This document shows, in pieces, positions 1 to 6,107 of a stretch of DNA of 6,107 nt. The stretch comes from an uncultured Bacteroidota bacterium (GTDB lineage Bacteria; Bacteroidota; Bacteroidia; B-17B0; Aurantibacillaceae). The translations under genes were made by a program, and so were the position numbers. Position 1 is the stretch's first letter, and each line of letters opens with the position of its first letter. The DNA is taken from positions 1 through 6,107 of the forward strand of contig CAIXZI010000664.1 in NCBI GenBank assembly GCA_903923915.1, written 5' to 3'. The notes beneath the pieces are model-generated. The model worked only from the letters and a program-made list of their open reading frames with translations, was not told the origin of the DNA and did not search any database.

Positions 1-547
1 GTGTAGTATTATCACTGCTGCGGCGTACAAGAATAGCATTACCTGCATAAGCACAGTACAACTTACGCAAGCTATATGCAGCAGCTGCACTGGCACTTAT
101 GGCACTTAATGGATACGATTTAAATACAAATTTTTGGAAACTTGTTGTATCAAAATCTCCGGTTGACGTAAAACCAATATCTGAAGTTGCATTGTCGCAA
201 CTACGACGCACATTTACTGCAACCGTGTTAGATGCTAAACAACTTAATTTACGCAAACTATAAGCTGTAGCCGCACTAGAACTAATAGCACTTAATGGAT
301 TAGAGGCTATAACAAAATCGGACAAAGAAGTTGTATTTAATGCCCCGCAAGAAAAGCCAATGTCTTTGGTAGCGTTATCACAAGTACGTCTTACCTGTAT
401 GGCACTACCTGTATAAGTTGGACTAATTAAACGCAATCCGTAAGTACCGGCAGCAACATAATTAACCTGTGCGACTATTTTACCACAAAATAAACTTATT
501 AAAACTAGTGGTAAAAAAAAAGAGTTTAAAAAGTAATTTTTAATCAT
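1..547 (-). CDS. Partial secreted protein with tandem AbfB-like N-terminal modules (5' end only)
   Basis: An open frame starts at ATG 547-545 and stays open to the left edge, giving 182 residues with the C-terminus missing. Residues 1-27 look like a Sec signal peptide: K3, then a hydrophobic run FFLPLVLISLF, ending KIVAQ before VNY. The rest is a tandem array: module 1 at residues 36-95, module 2 at 96-157, module 3 starting at 158. Each carries Y-x-L-R near its start, then V-R-R-[ST]-[CS]-D-N-x-T and, where visible, D-I-G-F, x-T-T-S, F-V and P-L-S-A-I-S. From memory this pattern (SLRK, VRRSSDN, DIGF) belongs to the AbfB catalytic-domain family (ArabFuran-catal), widespread in Bacteroidota surface proteins. 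Catalytic residues of AbfB lie far downstream of this segment, so no enzyme activity can be claimed. It lies 173 bases downstream of porV on the same strand and may be a T9SS cargo. Module similarity is clear; function is unknown. Confidence 0.85.
   Translation of the reverse strand, partial: MIKNYFLNSFFLPLVLISLFCGKIVAQVNYVAAGTYGLRLISPTYTGSAIQVRRTCDNATKDIGFSCGALNTTSLSDFVIASNPLSAISSSAATAYSLRKLSCLASNTVAVNVRRSCDNATSDIGFTSTGDFDTTSFQKFVFKSYPLSAISASAAAAYSLRKLYCAYAGNAILVRRSSDNTT
2..76 (-). repeat. Protein-coding tandem module 3, cut by window edge
   Basis: Start of a third copy, residues 158-182: YSLRKLYC, then A-G-N-A-I-L-V-R-R-S-S-D-N-T-T at the edge. The spacing between the R-R pairs of modules 1, 2 and 3 (residues 53, 114, 175) is exactly 61 each time. 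This copy has S178 where modules 1 and 2 have cysteine, which is closer to the usual RRSSDN form of the family; it could be the copy that continues into a full domain, but that lies outside the window. Confidence 0.75.
77..262 (-). repeat. Protein-coding tandem module 2 (62 residues)
   Basis: Second copy, residues 96-157. It begins YSLRKLSC, has VRRSCDNATSDIGF at 113-126, then DTTS and PLSAISASAAAA. It is two residues longer than module 1: one extra residue lies before the VRR motif and one after DIGF. Confidence 0.8.
263..442 (-). repeat. Protein-coding tandem module 1 (60 residues)
   Basis: First copy of the roughly 61-residue module in the partial secreted protein, residues 36-95. It begins YGLRLIS, has VRRTCDNATKDIGF at 52-65 and ends with PLSAISSSAATA. 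By hand alignment about 34 of its 60 residues match module 2. Codons for the conserved residues often differ (for example AGA CGT here against CGT CGT in module 2), so this is an old duplication kept at protein level and not a recent DNA repeat. Confidence 0.8.
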
Positions 548-557
548 ACACACAAAA

Positions 558-574
558 TATATTATACTAATATA
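558..574. repeat. A/T-only inverted repeat upstream of tandem-module gene
   Basis: TATATTA (558-564) and TAATATA (568-574) are perfect inverted copies around a 3-base loop, 10 bases upstream of the ATG at 547. It could be an operator or a 5' leader structure, but the sequence is pure A/T in an AT-rich gap, so chance is quite possible. Confidence 0.3.
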
Positions 575-577
575 ACA

Positions 578-609
578 CAAATTATGTACGCATAATAATT
601 TTGAACAAA
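578..609 (-). promoter_or_regulatory. Weak Bacteroidota-type promoter candidate for the tandem-module gene
   Basis: Reading the minus strand, TTTG (609-606) is followed after 20 bases by ATAATTTG (585-578). The TTTG part and the spacing fit the Bacteroidota -33/-7 pattern, but the TA of TAnnTTTG is not matched in register. Transcription would begin around 571, giving a leader of about 24 bases. This is a partial match only. Confidence 0.3.
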
Positions 610-668
610 AAAAAGATTTGATTTTTTAATTTTTTCGACAAGATTTATTTTTAAATAGATAAACGTTA

Positions 669-688
669 AAACTTACATACGTAAGTTT
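669..688 (-). terminator. Possible terminator hairpin after porV
   Basis: AAACTTAC (669-676) and GTAAGTTT (681-688) form a perfect 8-base stem with a 4-base loop, 32 bases after the porV stop codon. On the minus-strand transcript it runs into a short U stretch (GUAAGUUUUAACG). The position suits the end of the porUV transcript, but the stem has only two G-C pairs and the U stretch is short, so it is a weak intrinsic terminator at best. It could instead be a protein-binding palindrome. Confidence 0.35.
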
Positions 689-720
689 ATTTGGAATACT
701 GAAGTAATAAAACTGTAAAT

Positions 721-1962
721 CTATTTAGCCGGATCGGCCGGAGGTGTTGCATTTTGTGCTTTAAAGGCAGCAAAATCAAACAACAAACTAAAACGCAAGG
801 TGTTTTGCAATGGGTTTCGTTGTGTAAGTGGCGCTAAATAACTCATATCAATACTAAATACGCTGTATTTTACACCTAAACCAAACGTTACATATTGGCG
901 ATTACCTTGGTATTTATTCTCGTAGTAATAACCCGCTCTAAAAGCAAGTAAATTATTATACCAATACTCCATTCCGGCAGAGGCTCTTATTTCTTGTAAT
1001 TCTCCAATGGCGCCATTAGGCGAATCTGAAAAAGAACCCAACATACCTGATGTTATACTGCGATAAGGATCTTTACCTGCTGCAATTAAATAACTGCCGT
1101 TGCCATCGGGAATGCGATTGCCCTGCGCATCTAATTGCCAAACAGGCGGACTAGGTACCATTAATTTGGTTACATCACCCAAAAGAGTAATGGTGTTGTA
1201 TTCATCTAAATGAATTTTAAAACCGCCGCCTATACGCAGCTGAGTTGGTAAAAAACTTTTAGATGATGCGTCTGCATTATCTGTATAATAAATTTTACTT
1301 CCTATGTTTGAAATGTTTACGCCAAAAGAAGCTTCACCTTTTTTTTCTCCAATATCTAATTTTTTACTGTGATAATAACAAGACATATCAACCGCAAAAG
1401 ACCTGCCGGGATGCGTGGTAGTTGAGCTGCCGGGTAAAGGAATACTATTGGTAAGGTTTGAATTTATATAACGAAATGCAATACCAACCGAAAAACGCTG
1501 ACTCAATTTTTGGCTATAGCCTAAATCTAACGCAAATTCATTAGGTTTATAAGTACCAATGGCATTACCACTATTATCTGTAAACTGAACGCTACCTAAG
1601 GTAAAGTATCTTAAAGAACCGCCAATAGCAGCCATTTTTTTTACTTTTTTATAGCCAGATACGGATGTTAAACTAATATCAGGCACTAGGGCTCTTAACC
1701 AAGGTGTATAAGACATAGACAAACCAAAATCTTTTTCGGCAAAGGCAAGTTTAGAAGGGTTCCAATACATAGAATTGGCATCAGGTGTAGAGGCAACGCC
1801 TAAATCTCCCATACCACCGGCACGGGCATCGGGTGTTATTAATAGAAACGGAACCGCCGTAGTAACTGTACTAATGCCACCTTTATTATAATTAACGCCT
1901 TGAGAGTATGATTGGAATACTAAAGCACAAAAACCAAGTGATGCAATTATTTTGTTGTTCAT
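721..1962 (-). CDS. porV: T9SS outer-membrane shuttle protein PorV
   Basis: PorV (also LptO, PG27) is a FadL-type beta-barrel of the outer membrane. In the known T9SS it binds the C-terminal domain of cargo leaving the translocon and hands it to the PorU sortase in the attachment complex. The 413-residue product starts with a signal peptide (residues 1-20, cleavage likely SYS before Q21). The diagnostic N-terminal block follows at 36-74: AVPFLLITPDARAGGMGD, then a D-A-N-S-x-Y-W-N-P-S-K-L-A-F stretch. Other PorV hallmarks are LVPDISLTS, GKDPYRSITSG, LAFRAGYYYE, GNRQYVTFGLG, and the last beta-strand NTLRFSLLFDF at 387-397. A 13-residue Pro/Ala-rich tail (401-413) extends beyond that strand. The ATG at 1962-1960 is preceded by ATAAAAAG, an A-rich initiation region usual in the phylum. 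It lies 29 bases downstream of porU on the same strand, so the two are probably co-transcribed; I see no promoter in the gap. Family assignment is firm. Confidence 0.95.
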   Translation of the reverse strand: MNNKIIASLGFCALVFQSYSQGVNYNKGGISTVTTAVPFLLITPDARAGGMGDLGVASTPDANSMYWNPSKLAFAEKDFGLSMSYTPWLRALVPDISLTSVSGYKKVKKMAAIGGSLRYFTLGSVQFTDNSGNAIGTYKPNEFALDLGYSQKLSQRFSVGIAFRYINSNLTNSIPLPGSSTTTHPGRSFAVDMSCYYHSKKLDIGEKKGEASFGVNISNIGSKIYYTDNADASSKSFLPTQLRIGGGFKIHLDEYNTITLLGDVTKLMVPSPPVWQLDAQGNRIPDGNGSYLIAAGKDPYRSITSGMLGSFSDSPNGAIGELQEIRASAGMEYWYNNLLAFRAGYYYENKYQGNRQYVTFGLGVKYSVFSIDMSYLAPLTQRNPLQNTLRFSLLFDFAAFKAQNATPPADPAK

Positions 1963-1991
1963 CTTTTTATAAAGCGTGCGAATTTAATTAT

Positions 1992-4900
1992 TTAATTTAA
2001 GATTACTAACTTCTCTATCTTATCTGCCTTGCTGCCTTCGCTATTTTTAACGGTTACTTTGTAAATGTAAACCCCCCTGCCAAGCTTATCGCCGTAATCA
2101 TCTTTACCGTCCCAGGCAATACCATCAGTTCTAAAGCCCTGATTTTCTACCGTTTGTAAAATGGTTTTAACAATTTTACCGGTTATGGTAAATATTTGCA
2201 CTTCTACATTTAAAACATCGCAGGCTTGGTTATGCTCTACATAAAATTTAGTTGATGTAGTAAACGGATTAGGATAGTTAAGCACATGCGATAAAGCCAT
2301 CTGAGCATTTTCTGCTACCACAAAATCGGTTGATGTGGTACTTGAATTATCAACTACATCCCACACTTTCATGCTTAGCGTATGATGCCCATTTGATAGG
2401 CTATGAAGCTGATACAATATTTTACCCGATTGATATTTATTTAAATCGGCCTGGTAATAATCATTTAATACAACTTCGTGCGGAGTGTTTGCATCTAAAA
2501 TAGCCACAATATCATGCCCTAAACTGTTGCCGGTAGTATTTACCCCCGACGAATCAGATAATAAAGCGTATATAAATGGATTTTGATTGGTGTTGCCACC
2601 TGTTACAAATTTCTCATCATTCATAAATAATTTTATGCCCGGTCCTTGGTGATCAATAACAGGTGTGTTACTTGTGCCACCAATAACAACCTGACTGAAA
2701 TACCCAGCCCCATCGGTAGTATCAGTTTGCGCATAATAGCTTAGTTTACCGTTACCAAAATTGTATAAAATATCTTTTGGTAAAATAAATGTGTAGGTAA
2801 AATCTCCGTTAACTACATTGGATTTACCTTTATATAAAACACTTTTTTGTTGCTGGAAAGGCTTAGTATAATAAGCCGCTGTAGGTATTGTGTTTTGCGA
2901 ATTATTAAGTGTAGTAATGGTAGAAGGTTTATCAAACACACTAATATAGATACTACCATTAAACCAAGTTTGTTTATTGTTTCCGGTTGCATCAGCAATA
3001 AACCCGGTAATGGTATATTTTCCTAAAGCAGCTAACGTATCATTAGCGCCGCCCTGCACATAGGTATGTGTATTAACCGTTATTAAATTGCCGGTATGTT
3101 GTTTTGGATATGATAAGGTAACAGCAGGATCGCCTAAAAGAGCAAAGTGTAAATATTGTGGCGGCACGTTGTGTTTGGTAATGCGCATAATATCGCCTAA
3201 AGCGGGGCGTTTGCCGTTAATTAATGAATCGAGCGATACGGCATAAAACTCAGGGCCTAAGGCCGTTCCATCTGTAATATAAGCAAGTCGGGTAGTAGTA
3301 AACAAGCCAATACCACCGCCATTTGGGTTTAATAAAATATCTTCTCCGGCCGACTCAATGGTTGGGTCATCATAACGGCTAAATTCGCAAGTAGCGGTAA
3401 AAAACAAAGGCATATTGTTAATATTATTCCACTCTTGTATTTGGTTAATGGTAATAATTTCTTCGTGTGCTAAACCAAGCTCGCCACCATGACCAGAGTA
3501 ACCCATAATTAAAGCGCCTTTAGCCACTCGGTTATTAATAGCCGTTACCACATCGGGGTATCGCCTGCCACCAGGAACGGTTTCTACCTGATAAGCATCT
3601 TCATAAATTTTATCTATATTATAAGTAGGATTTAACATTACCTTAGATACATTTGCTTCTTGCTGATCTAAAAAACCGGTTTCCCAACTACTACTTCCAT
3701 CGCTTGTAGGGTTGGCATCATCGGCAATAAGGCATACCCAGTTACGCCAATCGGGCGTGTTTTGTGTAGCCTGATCGCAACAACTAGATGTAGGCTCTAT
3801 TCTATTATAGTATTGAATAATTTTATTGGCTACAGCGGTGGCTTCGGTGCTGTTTTTAACCGGCAGGCGACCTACACCAATATCTATGGCGCCGTCAGGA
3901 GTTCCATCTCGGCTTATTACACCTTCATTATCATCTAACATAGCATAAAAATCATCACCTGTTTTAGAATTAGTTCTACTCCACGAGTTATAGGTTTCAA
4001 ATGCCGGAACCATTACCGTGTTTCCAGGATCATATCTGTTTTTCAATAAATAAGAACCCGTGCCATACAACAATAAATATTGCGGCGGACGTGTAGTAAA
4101 CGTTTTGTAATACATGCGTACAAACTGACGAATAGCGGTTATATCTTGCACACCGGATGAAAATTCGTTATAAATTTCATCAGGCGTAGCTATTACAGAT
4201 TTTAAATTTTCGTGGGTAAGATGAAGTTGAGCAAGCTGCTGGGCTTGTTGCATAAAACTTTTTGGTGTAATAATAATGTAATCTGCCGGACCTTCAATCA
4301 TAGCATGTAAATTTCTGTGCTCATCCACGGCACCAACAAAAGCAGGTGTTTTGTAAGATGTGCCATCAAAAGCAATAAATTGTTTTAGAGTATCTGTTAC
4401 TACAGAAAACGCGTAATTATTAGCGGCAAATGCTGTTTGTTGCTCTCTTATATTAAATTGGTCGGTAACATTCCAAATTCGTAAATTAGGGTTAGAGCTT
4501 TGCACATTAAATTGCGAAACAGCATTTGCGCCAATACTACGATAATCTCTAAACCCCATTTGATTGCCCTGCATGGTAAGTGCACGGCGGGCAATTACCC
4601 AAATATAATTTAACCAGCCGGTTTCATCCGTATAAGTTCTGTTAACGCTAATATTAACGGGGCTGTTGGAGCTACCAGTATATATAAAATATTTGGCGCC
4701 TGTGCCGTTAAGTACAGCGCCCACATCACACTCGTAATCTGAGCAAACGGTGCCAAAGGTTAAGTTATATGGGCTACCCGCACCCGGATAAGTCACGTTG
4801 AAAGAGCCGGCAGCAAGCGGCTGAATGCGCCTGCCAAGTAAATCTGTTTTTAACCAAACAGTATCGTTTTGTATATTAGGAAAGAAAAAATTAAAAGCAT

Positions 4901-5996
4901 AACTTGGCGTATTATCAAAGTTTTCGCCGTATAACTCTCTGCCCGATGTTACCAAATTAGTAGCATCATTTTCATGAAACAAATAGTCATCAAAAGAATT
5001 AACAATATTGGTAATTGGGGCTGCGGCATCTGTTTGTGTAGTAATTCTTTTTCCGTTAGTAGGTATATCTACGTTTAAAAAATAAAAAACAGAATCGGAG
5101 TAATAGTGCTTGTTTCTGCTGTATCGGGTAGCTGCATTTTTACCTGCATTGTATTTCCATTTATGGGGAGATTGGCCGTAAAACAAAATATAATCTCCAT
5201 TATCAAAAGTGCCATCGGCTTCGCCTTGCACATAAATAGCGTTTTCGGTTAAATCATCGTAACGAAAAGCGCTATTGGCTTCAGATAGCATTTCGCCTCC
5301 ATTGCCATATATTTTAATGTTGCGTGGGTCAATAGAGCTTACATCAATGTTCATGTGTTGTAAAAAGGCTTTATCAATTTTATAAACCGCATTTTCGGCT
5401 GTGCCTATTTTATACCAAGTGCCACTACCCAATACCGAAGAGAATGTAAAAGCCTGCGTTTTATTATATTGATTAGCATTTCGCTCATTAACCGATTGCA
5501 AAAGCTCTGCCGTAGGCTGCCACTGCAAACGATACGAAACCAGTTTTTCTAATTTACCTGTTGTTTTATTAATTCGCAAAGGAACTAGCTTACTATAAAC
5601 GTAGGGTACTTTTCTATACGTGTTTACATACGTTTCAACCACATCAAAATTATCAGTTAAGTAGGCTTTATTTACGCTGGCCTCTTCTTGTGCAGATAGG
5701 GTTTCGGTTAGCACTGGCTGAACTATAGCCTGCATTTTAACCCCTTGTTTACAAGCTTCCTTTAAAAGCAGGGAGGGTAAAAACCCTTTTTCTTCTATAA
5801 AAGACACCCCATCAAACGACAATGTTTTAATTAATTTGCCTTTTTGTTGAAAAGCCATAGGGGCGTTCCACTTAATTTTTAGAACACCAGCATCTTCAAG
5901 CACATTGCCTTTTGGCATTTTAAACGATTGAGGAAGCATTTTGCAAAAACAAACAACTACAAAAACTACTATATAAAGCCTTCTGTTAAAAATCAT
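1992..5996 (-). CDS. porU: T9SS C25-family sortase PorU
   Basis: PorU is the gingipain-type (peptidase family C25) surface sortase of the T9SS: it removes cargo C-terminal domains and joins the protein to a surface anchor. The 1334-residue product begins with a short signal peptide (MIFNRRLYIVVFVVVCFCK, likely ending near PQS). The N-terminal PorU region includes WYKIG (from W194), IYGNGGEML (around 230) and FDNGDYILFYG. The C25 domain spans about 573-960 (YIIITPKSF to LLGDPAVTLSYP). Catalytic His836 lies in GYSGHGG and catalytic Cys870 in TATCEF, 34 residues apart, as expected for gingipain relatives. A conserved PorU domain (GIKLFMNDEKFVTGG, from G1120, to DFVV near 1224) comes before a C-terminal T9SS/FlgD-like domain at 1240-1334: NYPNPF, WDGKDDYG, GVYIYKV, KLVILN. 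PorU is known to keep this domain. The ATG at 5996 gives the signal peptide and has A-rich sequence upstream. porV follows after 29 bases. The length is somewhat above the P. gingivalis protein, nearer to flavobacterial ones. Confidence 0.96.
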   Translation of the reverse strand: MIFNRRLYIVVFVVVCFCKMLPQSFKMPKGNVLEDAGVLKIKWNAPMAFQQKGKLIKTLSFDGVSFIEEKGFLPSLLLKEACKQGVKMQAIVQPVLTETLSAQEEASVNKAYLTDNFDVVETYVNTYRKVPYVYSKLVPLRINKTTGKLEKLVSYRLQWQPTAELLQSVNERNANQYNKTQAFTFSSVLGSGTWYKIGTAENAVYKIDKAFLQHMNIDVSSIDPRNIKIYGNGGEMLSEANSAFRYDDLTENAIYVQGEADGTFDNGDYILFYGQSPHKWKYNAGKNAATRYSRNKHYYSDSVFYFLNVDIPTNGKRITTQTDAAAPITNIVNSFDDYLFHENDATNLVTSGRELYGENFDNTPSYAFNFFFPNIQNDTVWLKTDLLGRRIQPLAAGSFNVTYPGAGSPYNLTFGTVCSDYECDVGAVLNGTGAKYFIYTGSSNSPVNISVNRTYTDETGWLNYIWVIARRALTMQGNQMGFRDYRSIGANAVSQFNVQSSNPNLRIWNVTDQFNIREQQTAFAANNYAFSVVTDTLKQFIAFDGTSYKTPAFVGAVDEHRNLHAMIEGPADYIIITPKSFMQQAQQLAQLHLTHENLKSVIATPDEIYNEFSSGVQDITAIRQFVRMYYKTFTTRPPQYLLLYGTGSYLLKNRYDPGNTVMVPAFETYNSWSRTNSKTGDDFYAMLDDNEGVISRDGTPDGAIDIGVGRLPVKNSTEATAVANKIIQYYNRIEPTSSCCDQATQNTPDWRNWVCLIADDANPTSDGSSSWETGFLDQQEANVSKVMLNPTYNIDKIYEDAYQVETVPGGRRYPDVVTAINNRVAKGALIMGYSGHGGELGLAHEEIITINQIQEWNNINNMPLFFTATCEFSRYDDPTIESAGEDILLNPNGGGIGLFTTTRLAYITDGTALGPEFYAVSLDSLINGKRPALGDIMRITKHNVPPQYLHFALLGDPAVTLSYPKQHTGNLITVNTHTYVQGGANDTLAALGKYTITGFIADATGNNKQTWFNGSIYISVFDKPSTITTLNNSQNTIPTAAYYTKPFQQQKSVLYKGKSNVVNGDFTYTFILPKDILYNFGNGKLSYYAQTDTTDGAGYFSQVVIGGTSNTPVIDHQGPGIKLFMNDEKFVTGGNTNQNPFIYALLSDSSGVNTTGNSLGHDIVAILDANTPHEVVLNDYYQADLNKYQSGKILYQLHSLSNGHHTLSMKVWDVVDNSSTTSTDFVVAENAQMALSHVLNYPNPFTTSTKFYVEHNQACDVLNVEVQIFTITGKIVKTILQTVENQGFRTDGIAWDGKDDYGDKLGRGVYIYKVTVKNSEGSKADKIEKLVILN

Positions 5997-6107
5997 TCTT
6001 TAAAAATATGAAACTTATTTGGGTACTTAACGTATAAACCTAAATAATATTGTTTTTAATATTTTTTTTGCTTTAAAAAATAAAAATGCTAAGTTTGTGG
6101 GTGAAAC
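5997..6107. other. AT-rich leader region upstream of porU
   Basis: This 111-base stretch to the right edge is very AT-rich and holds no supported gene. On the minus strand it contains no TTTG at all, so no consensus-type promoter for porU is visible; the porU promoter must be divergent from consensus or lie beyond the edge. In some flavobacteria gldJ precedes porU in the same direction, but nothing recognisable as a gldJ end is seen here. Confidence 0.5.
6067..6097 (+). promoter_or_regulatory. Bacteroidota -33/-7 promoter, pointing out of the window
   Basis: TTTG (6067-6070), a 19-base spacer and TAAGTTTG (6090-6097) match the Bacteroidota primary sigma factor pattern TTTG-N19-21-TAnnTTTG exactly. 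Transcription would start near 6104 and run rightwards, so it would serve a gene beyond the window, divergent from porU. A competing reading is that ATG at 6086-6088, preceded by an A-rich stretch, opens a plus-strand gene (MLSLWVK to the edge); only seven codons are visible, so the two cannot be separated here. Confidence 0.5.

Larger units (their letters stand above)
548..720. other. AT-rich intergenic region between porV and the tandem-module gene
   Basis: This 173-base gap is strongly AT-rich with several A or T runs, and I find no convincing gene in it. It holds an 8-base inverted repeat near the porV end, an all-A/T inverted repeat just upstream of the next start codon, and a weak minus-strand promoter candidate. 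The spacing suggests that the tandem-module gene has its own transcription start and is not simply the third gene of the porUV operon. Confidence 0.6.

Noticed and set aside
1..547. CRISPR array or DNA-level tandem repeat suggested by a period of about 183 bases
   Set aside because: The period comes from protein modules in an open frame; codons differ between copies and there are no identical repeats with unique spacers.
551..562. TATATTTTG on the minus strand as a -7 box for the tandem-module gene
   Set aside because: The spacing inside the box is one base too long and transcription would begin at the ATG, giving a leaderless message; the site at 578-609 fits better.
2813..2998. A 61-codon minus-strand frame overlapping porU
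   Set aside because: It lies wholly inside porU in another frame, where the porU frame encodes conserved sequence; its product is leucine-rich without recognisable motifs and looks like a frame shadow.
3124..4280. Gingipain-like protease virulence factor
   Set aside because: The C25 domain with His836 and Cys870 is shared with gingipains, but the flanking PorU-specific domains and the adjacent porV identify the sortase, not a secreted gingipain.
6027..6107. Minus-strand open frame from the right edge, 26 codons then TAA, as the tail of an upstream gene
   Set aside because: The predicted residues are a low-complexity Lys/Phe/Ile string from A/T runs, with no recognisable motif, and a plus-strand promoter match overlaps it. 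It may be chance.

Overview
The window looks like chromosomal DNA of a Bacteroidota (Bacteroidetes) bacterium. It is AT-rich, both complete genes are core components of the type IX secretion system (T9SS) that is confined to this phylum, ribosome binding regions are A-rich without a Shine-Dalgarno sequence, and one promoter-like site matches the phylum-specific -33/-7 pattern (TTTG, 19 bases, TAnnTTTG). I cannot assign a genus from sequence reading alone.

Layout: all three recognisable genes lie on the minus strand and so read from right to left. porU (5996 to 1992) encodes the T9SS C25-family sortase. After 29 bases follows porV (1962 to 721), the outer-membrane shuttle barrel that carries cargo to PorU. 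A 173-base AT-rich gap (548-720) holds a weak hairpin that may end the porUV transcript and a possible promoter for the next gene. The third gene starts at 547 and runs off the left edge. It encodes a signal peptide followed by tandem modules of about 61 residues. These resemble the N-terminal part of the alpha-L-arabinofuranosidase B (AbfB) catalytic-domain family, but without the part that normally follows. At the right edge (5997-6107) there is no supported gene, but a good plus-strand promoter match points out of the window, suggesting a divergently transcribed neighbour.

How the genes work together: in the known T9SS, cargo proteins cross the inner membrane by Sec and the outer membrane by the Spr/PorK-N machinery. 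PorV binds their conserved C-terminal domains and delivers them to PorU, which removes the domain and attaches the protein to the surface. The tandem-module protein is secreted by its signal peptide and sits just downstream of porUV, so it is a plausible T9SS cargo, but its C-terminus is outside the window and this is inference. The core porUV part is ordinary. The most unusual item is the tandem-module gene.
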